14,854 nucleotides of DNA. Source: JBBSHJ01 sp038253135. GTDB lineage: Bacteria > Actinomycetota > Actinomycetes > Mycobacteriales > QHCD01. The position numbers and the translations under genes were made by a program. This document shows positions 1 through 6,979 of this stretch, piece by piece (within the stretch, counting starts at the first letter, position 1; the number at the start of each line of letters is the position of its first letter). The notes beneath the pieces were generated by a model. It saw nothing but the letters and a program-made list of their open reading frames with translations, was not told the DNA's origin and made no database searches. The stretch covers positions 1 through 14,854 of the forward strand of contig JBBSHJ010000080.1 in the NCBI GenBank assembly GCA_038253135.1, given 5' to 3'.

Positions 1-668
1 ACCCGGCCGCGCTGGCGGCGGTCCGTGGCGGCCGCGCCGGCGTACAGGGCGTGGGCAGCCAGGTGGTTTGCCTCGGCGCCGCGGCCGCGCCCTGCGCCGG
101 CCCGGACGGGCGGGGGCTCGTCCGGTGCGCCGGCCCGGGCGGAAAGGCCGCGCTGCTCGGCGCCCGGGCGGTGCATCGCGATGCGCGGTTGCTGGCGGTC
201 GACCGGCATCCGCATCGCGCGCGGCTGGTGACGCGGGCGGTCGCGGGTACGCCGACGCTGGCGGCGGTCGCCGACGGGACCGTGCCGGCGTGGCGATCCG
301 GCGCCTTCGACCGGGTGCTGGTCGACGCGCCGTGCTCCGGCCTCGGGGCGCTGCGGCGCCGGCCGGAGGCGCGGTGGCGCAAGGCGCCGTCGGACCTTCC
401 GGCGCTGAGCAAGCTGCAGCGGGCCCTGCTCACCTCGGCCCTCGACGCGGTTCGGCCCGGCGGCATCGTGCTCTACGCGACCTGCTCGCCGCACCTGGCC
501 GAGACACGGGCGGTCGTCGCGGACGCCGTCCGCCGCACCGGCGCGACGCAGGAGGACGTGCGGGAGCTGCTGCCCGGCGTACCCGACCTCGGTCCCGGAC
601 CGTCTGCCCAGCTGTGGCCGCACCGGCACGGCACCGACGCGATGTTCCTGGCGCTGCTGCGCCGGTAA
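1..668 (+). CDS. rsmB: 16S rRNA (cytosine-5)-methyltransferase RsmB, C-terminal part (gene begins before the window)
   Basis: This is the 3' end of an SAM-dependent m5C methyltransferase of the RsmB/NOL1-NOP2-SUN family, which modifies C967 (E. coli numbering) of 16S rRNA in the cytoplasm. The frame is open from base 3. The SAM-binding loop reads CAGPGGKAALL, motif IV is DAPCSGLGALRRRPEARWRK and motif VI is YATCSPH; the motif IV and VI cysteines needed for the covalent mechanism are both present, and the C-terminal QLWPHRHGTDAMFLALL is typical of the family. The NusB-like RNA-binding domain lies outside the window. Oddities: the residues before CAGPGGK are GLVR where homologues usually have WLDL, and the upstream block is VQGVGSQ rather than VQDEGSQ. 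The identification is firm; whether the motif I changes matter is unknown. The next gene follows within 12-42 bases, suggesting co-transcription. Confidence 0.93.
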   Translation, partial: PAALAAVRGGRAGVQGVGSQVVCLGAAAAPCAGPDGRGLVRCAGPGGKAALLGARAVHRDARLLAVDRHPHRARLVTRAVAGTPTLAAVADGTVPAWRSGAFDRVLVDAPCSGLGALRRRPEARWRKAPSDLPALSKLQRALLTSALDAVRPGGIVLYATCSPHLAETRAVVADAVRRTGATQEDVRELLPGVPDLGPGPSAQLWPHRHGTDAMFLALLRR

Positions 669-680
669 TCGGTTTGTGCC

Positions 681-1616
681 GTGGCGGCGCCGGCCGCGAG
701 ACTGCCCCGCGTGGCTGAGAGCGCACCCGCCGACGGCCGGGGCGGCATCGACGCGGAGTTGGTACGCCGCCTCGTCGCCGGCCAGTTCCCGCAGTGGCGG
801 GACCTTCCCATCACGCCGGTGCGCGCGGACGGCTGGGACAACCGGACCTATCACCTCGGCGATGACATGTCGGTGCGGCTGCCTTGCGACGCCGCGCACG
901 CCGTCGCGAAGGAGCAGCGGTGGCTGCCGATCCTCGCGCCGCACCTGCCGCTGCCGGTCCCGGTGCTGCTCGGCACGGGCACCCCGACCGCGGCCTACCC
1001 GCACTACTGGTCGGTCTACCGCTGGCTCGACGGCGAGCGGGCCGGCGCTGACCGGATCGACGACCTCGACGCCTTCGCCCTCATGCTGGCCGGCTTCCTC
1101 ACCACCCTGCGGGGCGTCGACGCGACCGGCGGTCCCGCCCCGGGGCCGCACAACTTCCACCGCGGCGGGCCGCTGGCCCTTTACGATGCCGGGACTCGCG
1201 AGGCCATCGCGACCCTCGGCGACCGGATCGACGGCGACGCCGCCACGGAGGTGTGGGAGACCGCTCTCGCCTCGCGGTGGGACCGGCCGCCGGTGTGGTT
1301 CCACGGCGACGTCGCGGTGGGCAACCTGCTGGTCAAGGCCGGCCGGCTGGCCGCGATCATCGACTTCGGCACCTGCGGTGTCGGCGACCCCGCTTGCGAC
1401 CTCGCGATCACGTGGACCTTCTTCACCGGCCCGGCCCGCGAGAGCTTCCGCGCGGCGATCGACCTCGACGCGGCGACCTGGGACCGCGGCCGCGGCTGGA
1501 CGCTGTGGAAGGCGCTGATCGGCCTCGCCGCCCAGATCGACACCGAGCCCGATACCGCGGCGGAATCCCGCCGCGTCCTCGAGGCCGTCCTCGCGGATCA
1601 TAAGCGCTCCCTCTGA
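681..1616 (+). CDS. aminoglycoside phosphotransferase-fold (APH) small-molecule kinase
   Basis: This protein has the APH/choline-kinase fold. The N-lobe contains a weak nucleotide-binding stretch and the hinge region YWSVYRWLDGE. The C-lobe has the Brenner motif WFHGDVAVGNLL (catalytic Asp and downstream Asn) followed by IIDFGTCGVGDPACDLA (metal-binding Asp of the DFG-like motif). At about 300 residues it has the usual family length. Actinobacteria carry many such proteins, most with unknown substrates, so antibiotic resistance should not be assumed. The start is uncertain: GTG at 681 gives 311 residues, while GTG at 711 gives 301, removes a low-complexity tail, and sits seven bases after a weak -10-like GAGACT (698-703). 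Neither start has a clear Shine-Dalgarno. It lies just after rsmB in the same direction. Confidence 0.88.
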   Translation: MAAPAARLPRVAESAPADGRGGIDAELVRRLVAGQFPQWRDLPITPVRADGWDNRTYHLGDDMSVRLPCDAAHAVAKEQRWLPILAPHLPLPVPVLLGTGTPTAAYPHYWSVYRWLDGERAGADRIDDLDAFALMLAGFLTTLRGVDATGGPAPGPHNFHRGGPLALYDAGTREAIATLGDRIDGDAATEVWETALASRWDRPPVWFHGDVAVGNLLVKAGRLAAIIDFGTCGVGDPACDLAITWTFFTGPARESFRAAIDLDAATWDRGRGWTLWKALIGLAAQIDTEPDTAAESRRVLEAVLADHKRSL

Positions 1617-1625
1617 GGCCGCCGA

Positions 1626-1660
1626 CCCGGTCGAGATGCCACAAATGGTCGCCGACCGGG
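1626..1660 (+). terminator. hairpin after the APH-type kinase gene, possible terminator without U-tract
   Basis: CCCGGTCG at 1626-1633 and CGACCGGG at 1653-1660 form a perfect 8-base-pair inverted repeat with a 19-base loop, ten bases after the stop codon at 1616. There is no T run. GC-rich terminators without a U-tract occur in Actinobacteria, but the long loop makes this a weak call. Confidence 0.3.
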
Positions 1661-1764
1661 CCGGAAGGTCAGTCATGTGTGGCAAGTCGACCGGTCCGGC
1701 GGTCCCGCACCACCGAGACAGCACTCACAAGTCGGCCCGTGGATGTCGAGTCGGGCCGCATCCG

Positions 1765-1770
1765 TAGCAT
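1765..1770 (+). promoter_or_regulatory. -10 element for leaderless rpe transcript
   Basis: TAGCAT (TANNNT) is followed by exactly seven bases (CGAGCCC) and then the GTG start of rpe at 1778. Actinobacterial transcription usually begins 6-8 bases after the -10 hexamer, so the mRNA would begin at or beside the start codon. No convincing -35 and no Shine-Dalgarno is visible. Confidence 0.55.
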
Positions 1771-1777
1771 CGAGCCC

Positions 1778-2431
1778 GTGGAGCCACTTGTCGCACCGAG
1801 CATCCTGGCCGCGGACTTCGCCCACCTCGCCGATCACGTCGCGCTGGTCGGTACGTCGGACTGGCTGCACGTCGACGTCATGGACTACCACTACGTTCCC
1901 AACCTGACCGTCGGCCTGCCGGTGGTGAGATCGCTGGGCATGGCGACCCGCCTTCCGCTGGACTGCCACCTGATGATCGCCGAACCGGACCGCTGGGCCA
2001 CCGACTACGCCGAGGCGGGCGCGCACAATGTCACCTTCCATGCCGAGACCACCGACCGTCCGGCCGATCTCGCCAAGGACATCCGGGCCGCGGGCTCGCT
2101 GGCCGGCCTCGCCGTCGATCGCGACACCGCGATCGAGCCCTACCTCGACCTGCTGCCGCAGATCGACACCCTGCTGGTGATGACGATCAAGGCCGGCTTC
2201 GGCGGCCAGAGCTTCCGGCCCGAGCTGCTGGCCAAGGTCCGCACGGCCCGAGCCAGGATCGATCGCGAGGACCTGCAGATCCGGGTCGAGGTCGACGGCG
2301 GCATCGACGAGGACACCGCCGTGCAGGCGGCCGAGGCCGGTGCGGATGTCTTCGTCGCCGGCACGGCGGTCTTCGGAGCCGACGATCCCGCCGCAGCCGT
2401 CGAGCGGATCCGCGCCGCCGTCAGCCGATGA
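1778..2431 (+). CDS. rpe: ribulose-phosphate 3-epimerase
   Basis: This enzyme interconverts D-ribulose 5-phosphate and D-xylulose 5-phosphate in the pentose phosphate pathway; it is a cytosolic metal-dependent TIM barrel. Motifs in order from the GTG at 1778 (217 residues): VAPSILAADF, LHVDVMDYHYVPNLTVG (metal-binding His and Asp), LDCHLMI (second His), TIKAGFGGQSF (phosphate loop), and EVDGGIDEDT (catalytic Asp). The length matches the family. The phosphate loop has KAGFGGQ where NPGFGGQ or EPGFGGQ is usual, a mild departure. The frame is open upstream to 1679, but those residues are not family-like, and the -10 element TAGCAT seven bases before GTG 1778 supports the shorter start. Its last 11 bases overlap the end of the convergent Nudix gene. 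Confidence 0.95.
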   Translation: MEPLVAPSILAADFAHLADHVALVGTSDWLHVDVMDYHYVPNLTVGLPVVRSLGMATRLPLDCHLMIAEPDRWATDYAEAGAHNVTFHAETTDRPADLAKDIRAAGSLAGLAVDRDTAIEPYLDLLPQIDTLLVMTIKAGFGGQSFRPELLAKVRTARARIDREDLQIRVEVDGGIDEDTAVQAAEAGADVFVAGTAVFGADDPAAAVERIRAAVSR

Positions 2432-2981
2432 TGCCGCGCCGGCGGCACTCGTCGTACGCCGACAGGGCATCGGGGACGAACCGCCAGTCCGGGTCGGCCA
2501 GCCGCTGGGCCAGCTCGCCCGGCGTCATCCAATCGCCCCAGGCCACCTCCTCCGGCTGATGCGTGAGCGCGCCGTCCCAGGTCACGGCGAAGATGCAGGC
2601 GAGATAGCACGTCGACCGATCGACGTACCACTGCCGGAACAGCGGCACGATGCGCGGTCCGCGGATGCCGAGCTCCTCGGCCAGCTCGCGACCGGCGCAG
2701 TCCTGCGGTGCTTCGTCCGCGCCGACGACGCCGCCGGCGAAGCAGTCGTAGCCGCCGGGGTTGATGTCCTTGGTGTCGGCACGCCGGTGCACGTAGATCC
2801 GCCCGGCGGGGTCGCGGACCAGGATGCCGGTGCCGGCGTGCGGCAGGTTCTCCGCGCGCACCCGCGACCGGGGCGCCGTACCGATCTCGACCGCACTCAG
2901 ATCGCCGACCGGGCCGTAGACGCCGACGATCTCCTCCGCTGCCGTGGGTTTATCCGCTGCCGTGGGTTCATCTGCTGCCAT
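2421..2981 (-). CDS. Nudix hydrolase
   Basis: This 186-residue protein has a perfect Nudix box, GX5EX7REUXEEXGU, matched by GVVGADEAPQDCAGRELAEELGI with both metal-binding glutamates. It would hydrolyse a nucleoside diphosphate linked to another moiety; overall it looks like the NUDIX family near IDI/YfcD-type proteins, with YVHRRADTKDINPGGYDCF just before the box. The substrate cannot be read from sequence. The ATG at 2981 was chosen because GAGGA lies seven bases upstream and the longer frame to 3179 is antisense-like. The N-terminus has a short tandem repeat (AADEPT, AADKPT). The gene is divergent from the DNA glycosylase gene, 106 bases away, and convergent with rpe, overlapping it by 11 bases. 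Confidence 0.92.
   Translation of the reverse strand: MAADEPTAADKPTAAEEIVGVYGPVGDLSAVEIGTAPRSRVRAENLPHAGTGILVRDPAGRIYVHRRADTKDINPGGYDCFAGGVVGADEAPQDCAGRELAEELGIRGPRIVPLFRQWYVDRSTCYLACIFAVTWDGALTHQPEEVAWGDWMTPGELAQRLADPDWRFVPDALSAYDECRRRGIIG
2938..2979 (-). repeat. 18-bp tandem repeat in the Nudix gene N-terminal codons
   Basis: Two 18-base units (2938-2955 and 2956-2973, starting GCTGCCGTGGGTT on the plus strand) plus a 6-base partial third copy (2974-2979) encode the Ala-Ala-Asp-Glu/Lys-Pro-Thr repeat right after the start codon. The copies differ at three or four bases. It looks like slippage-derived coding expansion in a disordered tail. Confidence 0.8.
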
Positions 2982-3087
2982 CGACCGATCCTCACACGCC
3001 GCGGTGATCGTGCGGCCGCGCGACGTGGCAGCATCGCCGAGTCGGGCCGCCGTGGCGCCCGTGGCCCGCATCCAGGAGCGGATGGTC

Positions 3088-3912
3088 ATGCCCGAGCTTC
3101 CCGAGGTCGAGTCGGCGAGAACGGTCATCGAGCGGTCCGGCCTGCATCGCCGGATCGTCGACGTCGACGACTCCGACACCTACGAGTGCCGACCGCACGC
3201 GCCGGGTGAGATCCGCGCGGCGCTCATCGGCCGGACCCTGACATCGGTGCACCGGCGGGGCAAGAGCATGTGGTGCGAGACGTCGGGCGCCGGGCGCGGT
3301 CGGCGGCCGGGGCCGGACCTGGGCGTCCACCTCGGCATGTCGGGCAAGGTCGTCATCGCCGACAGCGACGGGTCGGAGACCGACGGCGGTGACTACTGGG
3401 AACGCGGGCGGCCCACGGGCGACTACCGGTTCTCCCGGTTTGCGCTGACCTTCGCCGACGGCGGGCGGCTGCTGCTCATCGACCCGCGGCGGCTCGGCCG
3501 GGTCCGTCTCGACCCGCCGGTCGACGATCTCGGTCCGGATGCGGGAGAGGTGACGCCACGGGAATTCCGGGCCGCGGTCGCGTCCGGCTCGGCGCCGATC
3601 AAGGCCCGGCTGCTCGACCAGCACGTCATCGCCGGGATCGGCAACCTGCTGGCGGACGAGATCCTGTGGCGGGCCCGCATCCACCCGGCCCGCCCGGTCA
3701 CGGATCTGTCCCGGCCGGAGGTCGATCGCCTCCTGCGGGCGACCCGCGGCGCGATCAGGTCGGCCCTCCGATCGGGCGGCGTGCACACCCTGACGCTGGT
3801 GCCGTTCCGGCTCGGCGGTGCGATGTGTCCACGGGACGGCGCGCCGATGCGGCAGGGCACCGTCGGCGGCCGAACGACCTGGTGGTGCCCGCGCGAGCAG
3901 ACGCTCGGCTGA
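3088..3912 (+). CDS. Fpg/MutM-type formamidopyrimidine-DNA glycosylase with a non-classical zinc-finger region
   Basis: This is a bifunctional base-excision repair glycosylase/AP lyase of the Fpg/Nei family (274 residues). The N-terminal MPELPEVE gives the catalytic Pro1 and Glu2 after Met removal, so the ATG at 3088 must be the start even though ATG 3082 is in frame just before it. AGGAG lies at 3074-3078, nine bases upstream. Other conserved features are HRRGKSMW (DNA-binding Lys), HLGMSGK, DPRRLGRV and IAGIGNLLADEILW (H2TH helix with the conserved Asn). The C-terminal finger has CPRD-(17 residues)-CPRE where the family has CxxC twice, so the second and fourth cysteines are Asp and Glu; the GGRTTWWC arginine is kept. 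PELPEVE suggests Fpg rather than Nei, but this may be an actinobacterial paralogue with a different lesion range. Its divergent neighbour is a Nudix hydrolase. Confidence 0.9.
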   Translation: MPELPEVESARTVIERSGLHRRIVDVDDSDTYECRPHAPGEIRAALIGRTLTSVHRRGKSMWCETSGAGRGRRPGPDLGVHLGMSGKVVIADSDGSETDGGDYWERGRPTGDYRFSRFALTFADGGRLLLIDPRRLGRVRLDPPVDDLGPDAGEVTPREFRAAVASGSAPIKARLLDQHVIAGIGNLLADEILWRARIHPARPVTDLSRPEVDRLLRATRGAIRSALRSGGVHTLTLVPFRLGGAMCPRDGAPMRQGTVGGRTTWWCPREQTLG

Positions 3913-3953
3913 GCTGCGGTGGGTCGCGGCATCAAGGTGGCGGATCGTCGCAG

Positions 3954-4550
3954 CTATCGCGACGATGAACCGGCACGTTGATGCCGGCGACGCGTCCGGA
4001 GGCGGTCGAACGCCGACGGTTGCGGCGGATCGGTGAGTACGACGGCGACCCGGGCCGCGGCCTGCTCCGGTGTGACCGTCGATGTGTCGACCCGCAGGTC
4101 GTAGCAGTCGTGGTCGTGCAGGTGGTGAAAGAGCGGGTGGTCGAGGCTCATCGGCCCCCGGCGCCGGTCGCCGCGCACCGACTCTCGGGCGACGGCCACC
4201 TCGAGCGGGCACTGCAGACCGACGAAGAGCACCGGAATTCCTCGGAAGAGCGCCAAATAGAGCGCCTCGTTGTCGGGCGTGAGCACCGATTCGGAGATCA
4301 CGTGGTGCCCGGCTCGGGCCAACCCGGCGACATTTCGCAGGTACGGCTCGACGATCTGCTGAAACAGCGACCCGTCATCGGCCAGCCATGCCCGGTCCAG
4401 GTATCCGCGGCGGTAGTCGTCGAGGCCGAGATAGAAGTGCGGCGTCTCGAGCAGATCCCGCAGGGCGAACGCCGTACTCGACTTGCCGACGCTGGGCGCG
4501 CCGTTGAGAAACACGACGTGCCCGGCGTCAAGAGGGCCGGTTGTCGGCAT
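3954..4550 (-). CDS. chloramphenicol phosphotransferase-like P-loop kinase
   Basis: The start at ATG 4550 gives 198 residues beginning MPTTGPLDAGHVVFLNGAPS. A Walker A motif, GAPSVGKSS, lies near residues 18-26, followed by the ETPHFYLGLDDYRRGY block whose Asp corresponds to the catalytic region of chloramphenicol 3-O-phosphotransferases, then HHVISESVL and VLFVGLQCPLEVAVARE and an arginine-rich lid (RGDRRRG). This order matches the CPT family (about 180 residues). The natural substrate is unknown for most members, so resistance is only a possibility. The longer frame to 4685 adds 45 residues without family features. No Shine-Dalgarno is visible; a weak -10-like GATCGT lies exactly seven bases before the ATG. 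The gene converges on the glycosylase gene, 41 bases apart. The last 20 residues are basic and probably disordered. Confidence 0.85.
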   Translation of the reverse strand: MPTTGPLDAGHVVFLNGAPSVGKSSTAFALRDLLETPHFYLGLDDYRRGYLDRAWLADDGSLFQQIVEPYLRNVAGLARAGHHVISESVLTPDNEALYLALFRGIPVLFVGLQCPLEVAVARESVRGDRRRGPMSLDHPLFHHLHDHDCYDLRVDTSTVTPEQAAARVAVVLTDPPQPSAFDRLRTRRRHQRAGSSSR

Positions 4551-4687
4551 GCGGAAGACGATCCCGTGTCGATATCCCGACCGCAACCGGGTTGCCGCAC
4601 GATCGGATCGACAGTCGGGCAAACCGATCGCGGACCTCGTTCCGCATCGGACCCGCACCGTCAAATTCGGCGTCCTCAAGGGCATGA

Positions 4688-4915
4688 GTCCGATCTGTCC
4701 AGTTGCCGGTGCTGATCAAGCACACCCTCGCCGTGCCGACAGCCGTCCTACCGCGTCGGGACCCCTTCGATCGGGTGCTCGTCGCTCAGGCGCGCTCCGA
4801 GCACCTTGACCTCTTCACCTCGGACGAGAAGATGCTCAGTGCCGGCCTGGACGGCATCCAGGACGCCCGACGCGAGTGCACGGAGGCGGCCACCGAGGCG
4901 GTCCGTGCGTGGTAG
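4688..4915 (+). pseudogene. remnant of a VapC-type PIN-domain toxin (C-terminal part only)
   Basis: The plus frame opened by a TGA at 4685 reads LPVLIKHTLAVPTAVLPRRD then PFDRVLVAQARSEHLDLFTS then DEKML, ending at TAG 4913-4915. This matches the C-terminal half of VapC ribonuclease toxins, where RDPFDRxLVAQA and the T-x-D metal-binding Asp are hallmarks. The N-terminal half with the first catalytic Asp (LLDTH-type) is absent from the preceding 150 bases in every frame I read, and no VapB antitoxin gene is visible. Only TTG 4703 could serve as a start. I infer a decayed toxin gene left by an insertion between the kinase gene and hisG. The rest of the 4551-4943 gap shows nothing else recognisable. 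Confidence 0.7.
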
Positions 4916-4930
4916 TGATCCGCGATGCGT

Positions 4931-4936
4931 CAGAAT
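4931..4936 (+). promoter_or_regulatory. -10 element for leaderless hisG transcript
   Basis: CAGAAT is followed by seven bases (CGACGTC) and the GTG start of hisG at 4944. The 16-base block strongly resembles the one before the PH-domain gene at 6963. No -35 match is clear and no Shine-Dalgarno is present. Confidence 0.5.
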
Positions 4937-4943
4937 CGACGTC

Positions 4944-5819
4944 GTGCTCTCTCTCGTGCTCCCCAAGGGTTCGCTCGAGCGCCCGACGCTCGAGCTCTTC
5001 GCGGCGGCGGATCTGCCCGTGCGCCGTGGGGGTGAGCGCGACTATCACGCCCAGATCGAGGACCCGCGGATCGACCGGGTCCGGTTCCTGCGCCCGCAGG
5101 AGATCCCGATCTACCTCGAGCAGGGCCTCTTCGACCTGGGCATCACCGGCCGCGACTGGATCGTCGAGACCGGTGCCCAGATCGAGGTCGTCGGCGAGCT
5201 GTCCTACAGCCGCGCCACCAGCCGGCCGGTGCGGATCGTCGTCGCCGTGCCCGAGGCACATCCCGCGCAGACGGCCGGTGACCTGCCCGACGGCGTGCGG
5301 GTCTCGACCGAATACCCGCGGCTGGCCGAGAAGTACTTCGCCGAGATCGGCGTGCGCGCCGTCGTCGTACCGTCGGCCGGGGCCACCGAGGCCAAGGTGC
5401 CGGACATCGTGGACGCGATCATCGACCTCACCGAGACCGGCTCGTCCCTGCGCAAGGCCGGGCTCAAGGTCATAGACACGGTCCTGACCAGCCGCACCGA
5501 GCTCGTCGCCAACCAGGCGGCGTACGCCGATCCGGCGAAGCGGGCCGCGATGGAGGACGTCGCGCTGCTGCTGCAAGGGGCGGTCCGGGCCCGCAGCATG
5601 GTGCTGCTCAAGCTCAACGTCGCCGCCGATGACCTGCAGCGGGTCCTTGCGATCATGCCGGCCGCGGCCTCGCCGACCCTGATGCACCTGGCGTCGGGCA
5701 CCCAGTCCGCCGTGGAGGCGGTCGTACCCAAGGCCGGGATCAACGAGCTCATCCCGGCGCTCAAGGCCGCGGGGGCGAGGGACATGCTCGAGCTGCCCAT
5801 CGGCAAGATAGTCGATTGA
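4944..5819 (+). CDS. hisG: ATP phosphoribosyltransferase, long (hexameric, self-regulated) form
   Basis: HisG catalyses the first step of histidine biosynthesis, ATP plus PRPP to N1-(5-phosphoribosyl)-ATP, in the cytosol. The 291-residue product begins MLSLVLPKGSLERPTLELF and has DLGITGRDWIVE, the PRPP-binding block around DIVDAIIDLTETGSSL, and a C-terminal ACT-like regulatory domain ending GARDMLELPIGKIVD. The length and this domain mark the long form, which is inhibited by histidine without HisZ. The start is set at GTG 4944 because homologues begin at this point and CAGAAT lies seven bases before; the frame is open upstream to 4806 but that part overlaps the VapC remnant. In Actinobacteria hisE usually precedes hisG directly; it is absent here. 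Confidence 0.96.
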   Translation: MLSLVLPKGSLERPTLELFAAADLPVRRGGERDYHAQIEDPRIDRVRFLRPQEIPIYLEQGLFDLGITGRDWIVETGAQIEVVGELSYSRATSRPVRIVVAVPEAHPAQTAGDLPDGVRVSTEYPRLAEKYFAEIGVRAVVVPSAGATEAKVPDIVDAIIDLTETGSSLRKAGLKVIDTVLTSRTELVANQAAYADPAKRAAMEDVALLLQGAVRARSMVLLKLNVAADDLQRVLAIMPAAASPTLMHLASGTQSAVEAVVPKAGINELIPALKAAGARDMLELPIGKIVD

Positions 5820-5833
5820 TTTCGGAGGTCCAC

Positions 5834-5875
5834 GAGGGAGCGAGCATCCAAGCGAGGAACGAGCGAGGGCGCAGC
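5834..5875 (+). repeat. degenerate GAGC-rich intergenic repeat, copy 1
   Basis: The segment after hisG contains GAGGGAGCGAGCATCCAAGC and continues with GAG-AACGAGCGAGG-GCGCAGC. Its first 23 bases match the start of the segment at 7541 after the PH-domain gene at about 19 positions. Both copies lie just downstream of a stop codon. The function is unknown. Confidence 0.55.
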
Positions 5876-5947
5876 ACTCAGGAGACGACCAGAAATATCG
5901 TCCATTGGTGACCGAACAGAAGCAGGACAATTGACTCCCGAATCAGC

Positions 5948-6979
5948 GTGACAACCGAATCGAGGGCGGTGCCGCCGGCCGGTTCTTCGGCCGCGGGTAC
6001 GCCGCCCGCAGCGGCCGAGGCGGGTACGACGCTTCCAGCCGCGCCAGCGCTGGCGATCGCGGCTGGCGGCGGGGGACTGCTCGCGGGCCAGTCGCGGCTG
6101 AACGCCGCGCTCGGGCACGATCTCGGCCAGCCGTTGCTCGCCGCCGTCATCTCCAATTCGATCGGGCTGACCATCGGGCTGATCGCCACGATCTGCTCGT
6201 CCCGGGTGCGCGCCGGAGTCAAGCGGCTGCGTGGTTCCGGCCTGCGGTGGTGGGAGTGCGGCGGCGGCCTGTGCGGCGCGTGCATCGTTGCCGGCGCGAC
6301 CTTCGTCGTACCCCACCTCGGCGTCGCGCTGTTCACGGTCGGCCTGGTCGCCGGACAGACGACCGGAGGACTCGCCTGCGACAAACTCGGCCTGGCTCCC
6401 GGCGGCCGGCGCGCGATCACCGCGCCAAGGATCGCCGGAGCGCTGCTGGCGATCGCCGCCGTCGCGCTGTCCGACCTGCTCGGTGGCGACGCCCAGGTGA
6501 GCGTGCCGTTCCTGCTGCTCGCCGCGGCCATCGGCGTCGCCAGTGCCGTGCAGGGCGCTCTCAACGGTCGGATGCGCCAGGTCACCGTCGATCCGCTCGC
6601 GACGGTCACGGTCAACGGCGCGGTCGGCACGGCCGGCCTCCTCGTCGTCCTCGCAATCCTTGCGGCGAGCACCGGGCTGCCGATCCACCACTGGCCGGCC
6701 CGGCCGTGGGAGTACCTCGGCGGGCCGATGGGCGTGTGCATCGTCTTCGCTTCGGTCTTCACGATCCGCGCCCTGGGCGTCCTGCGCCTCGCGCTTACGA
6801 CGATCGCCGGCCAGCTGCTCACCGCCGTGATCCTCGATCAGGTCACGCCCGCGCACGCCGGCGGCATCTCGGTCGGCACCGCGCTCGGCGTCGCCCTCAC
6901 CTTCATCGCCGTCGGCGTAGCCGGCCTTCGGACGCCGCTGGTACGCCGTGGCCGCGGCGGTGCAGAATCGGCGACATGA
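5948..6979 (+). CDS. DMT-superfamily transporter, tandem YdcZ (DUF606) domains
   Basis: This inner-membrane protein of about 343 residues has ten predicted hydrophobic segments in two homologous halves. Half one has GQSRLNAALG, then WWECGGGLCGACIVAGATFV and LVAGQTTGGLACDKLG; half two repeats this as QGALNGRMRQ, WEYLGGPMGVCIVFASVFTI and IAGQLLTAVILDQ. That duplicated pattern is typical of the YdcZ/DUF606 branch of the drug/metabolite transporter superfamily; the substrate is unknown. The start is uncertain: GTG 5948 gives a Pro/Ala-rich tail of about 30 residues, while GTG 5969 would fit a promoter of TTGACT (5931-5936), 18 bases, CCGAAT (5955-5960). The stop overlaps the next ATG as ATGA. It sits between hisG and the PH-domain gene, which are often direct neighbours in Actinobacteria, so it may be an insertion. 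Confidence 0.88.
   Translation: MTTESRAVPPAGSSAAGTPPAAAEAGTTLPAAPALAIAAGGGGLLAGQSRLNAALGHDLGQPLLAAVISNSIGLTIGLIATICSSRVRAGVKRLRGSGLRWWECGGGLCGACIVAGATFVVPHLGVALFTVGLVAGQTTGGLACDKLGLAPGGRRAITAPRIAGALLAIAAVALSDLLGGDAQVSVPFLLLAAAIGVASAVQGALNGRMRQVTVDPLATVTVNGAVGTAGLLVVLAILAASTGLPIHHWPARPWEYLGGPMGVCIVFASVFTIRALGVLRLALTTIAGQLLTAVILDQVTPAHAGGISVGTALGVALTFIAVGVAGLRTPLVRRGRGGAESAT
6963..6968 (+). promoter_or_regulatory. -10 element for leaderless PH-domain gene transcript, inside the transporter 3' end
   Basis: CAGAAT followed by seven bases (CGGCGAC) precedes ATG 6976. The element lies in the last codons of the upstream transporter gene and shares 13 of 16 bases with the hisG start block. It would let the PH-domain gene be transcribed apart from the transporter. 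Confidence 0.45.

Noticed and set aside
3082..3087. Alternative start ATG 3082 for the glycosylase
   Set aside because: Catalysis needs the proline directly after the initiator Met, which only ATG 3088 provides.
5204..6856. 550-codon open frame on the minus strand
   Set aside because: It lies opposite hisG and the transporter, is rich in Arg, Gly, Asp and Ala in the pattern of GC-rich antisense frames, and has no recognisable motif.
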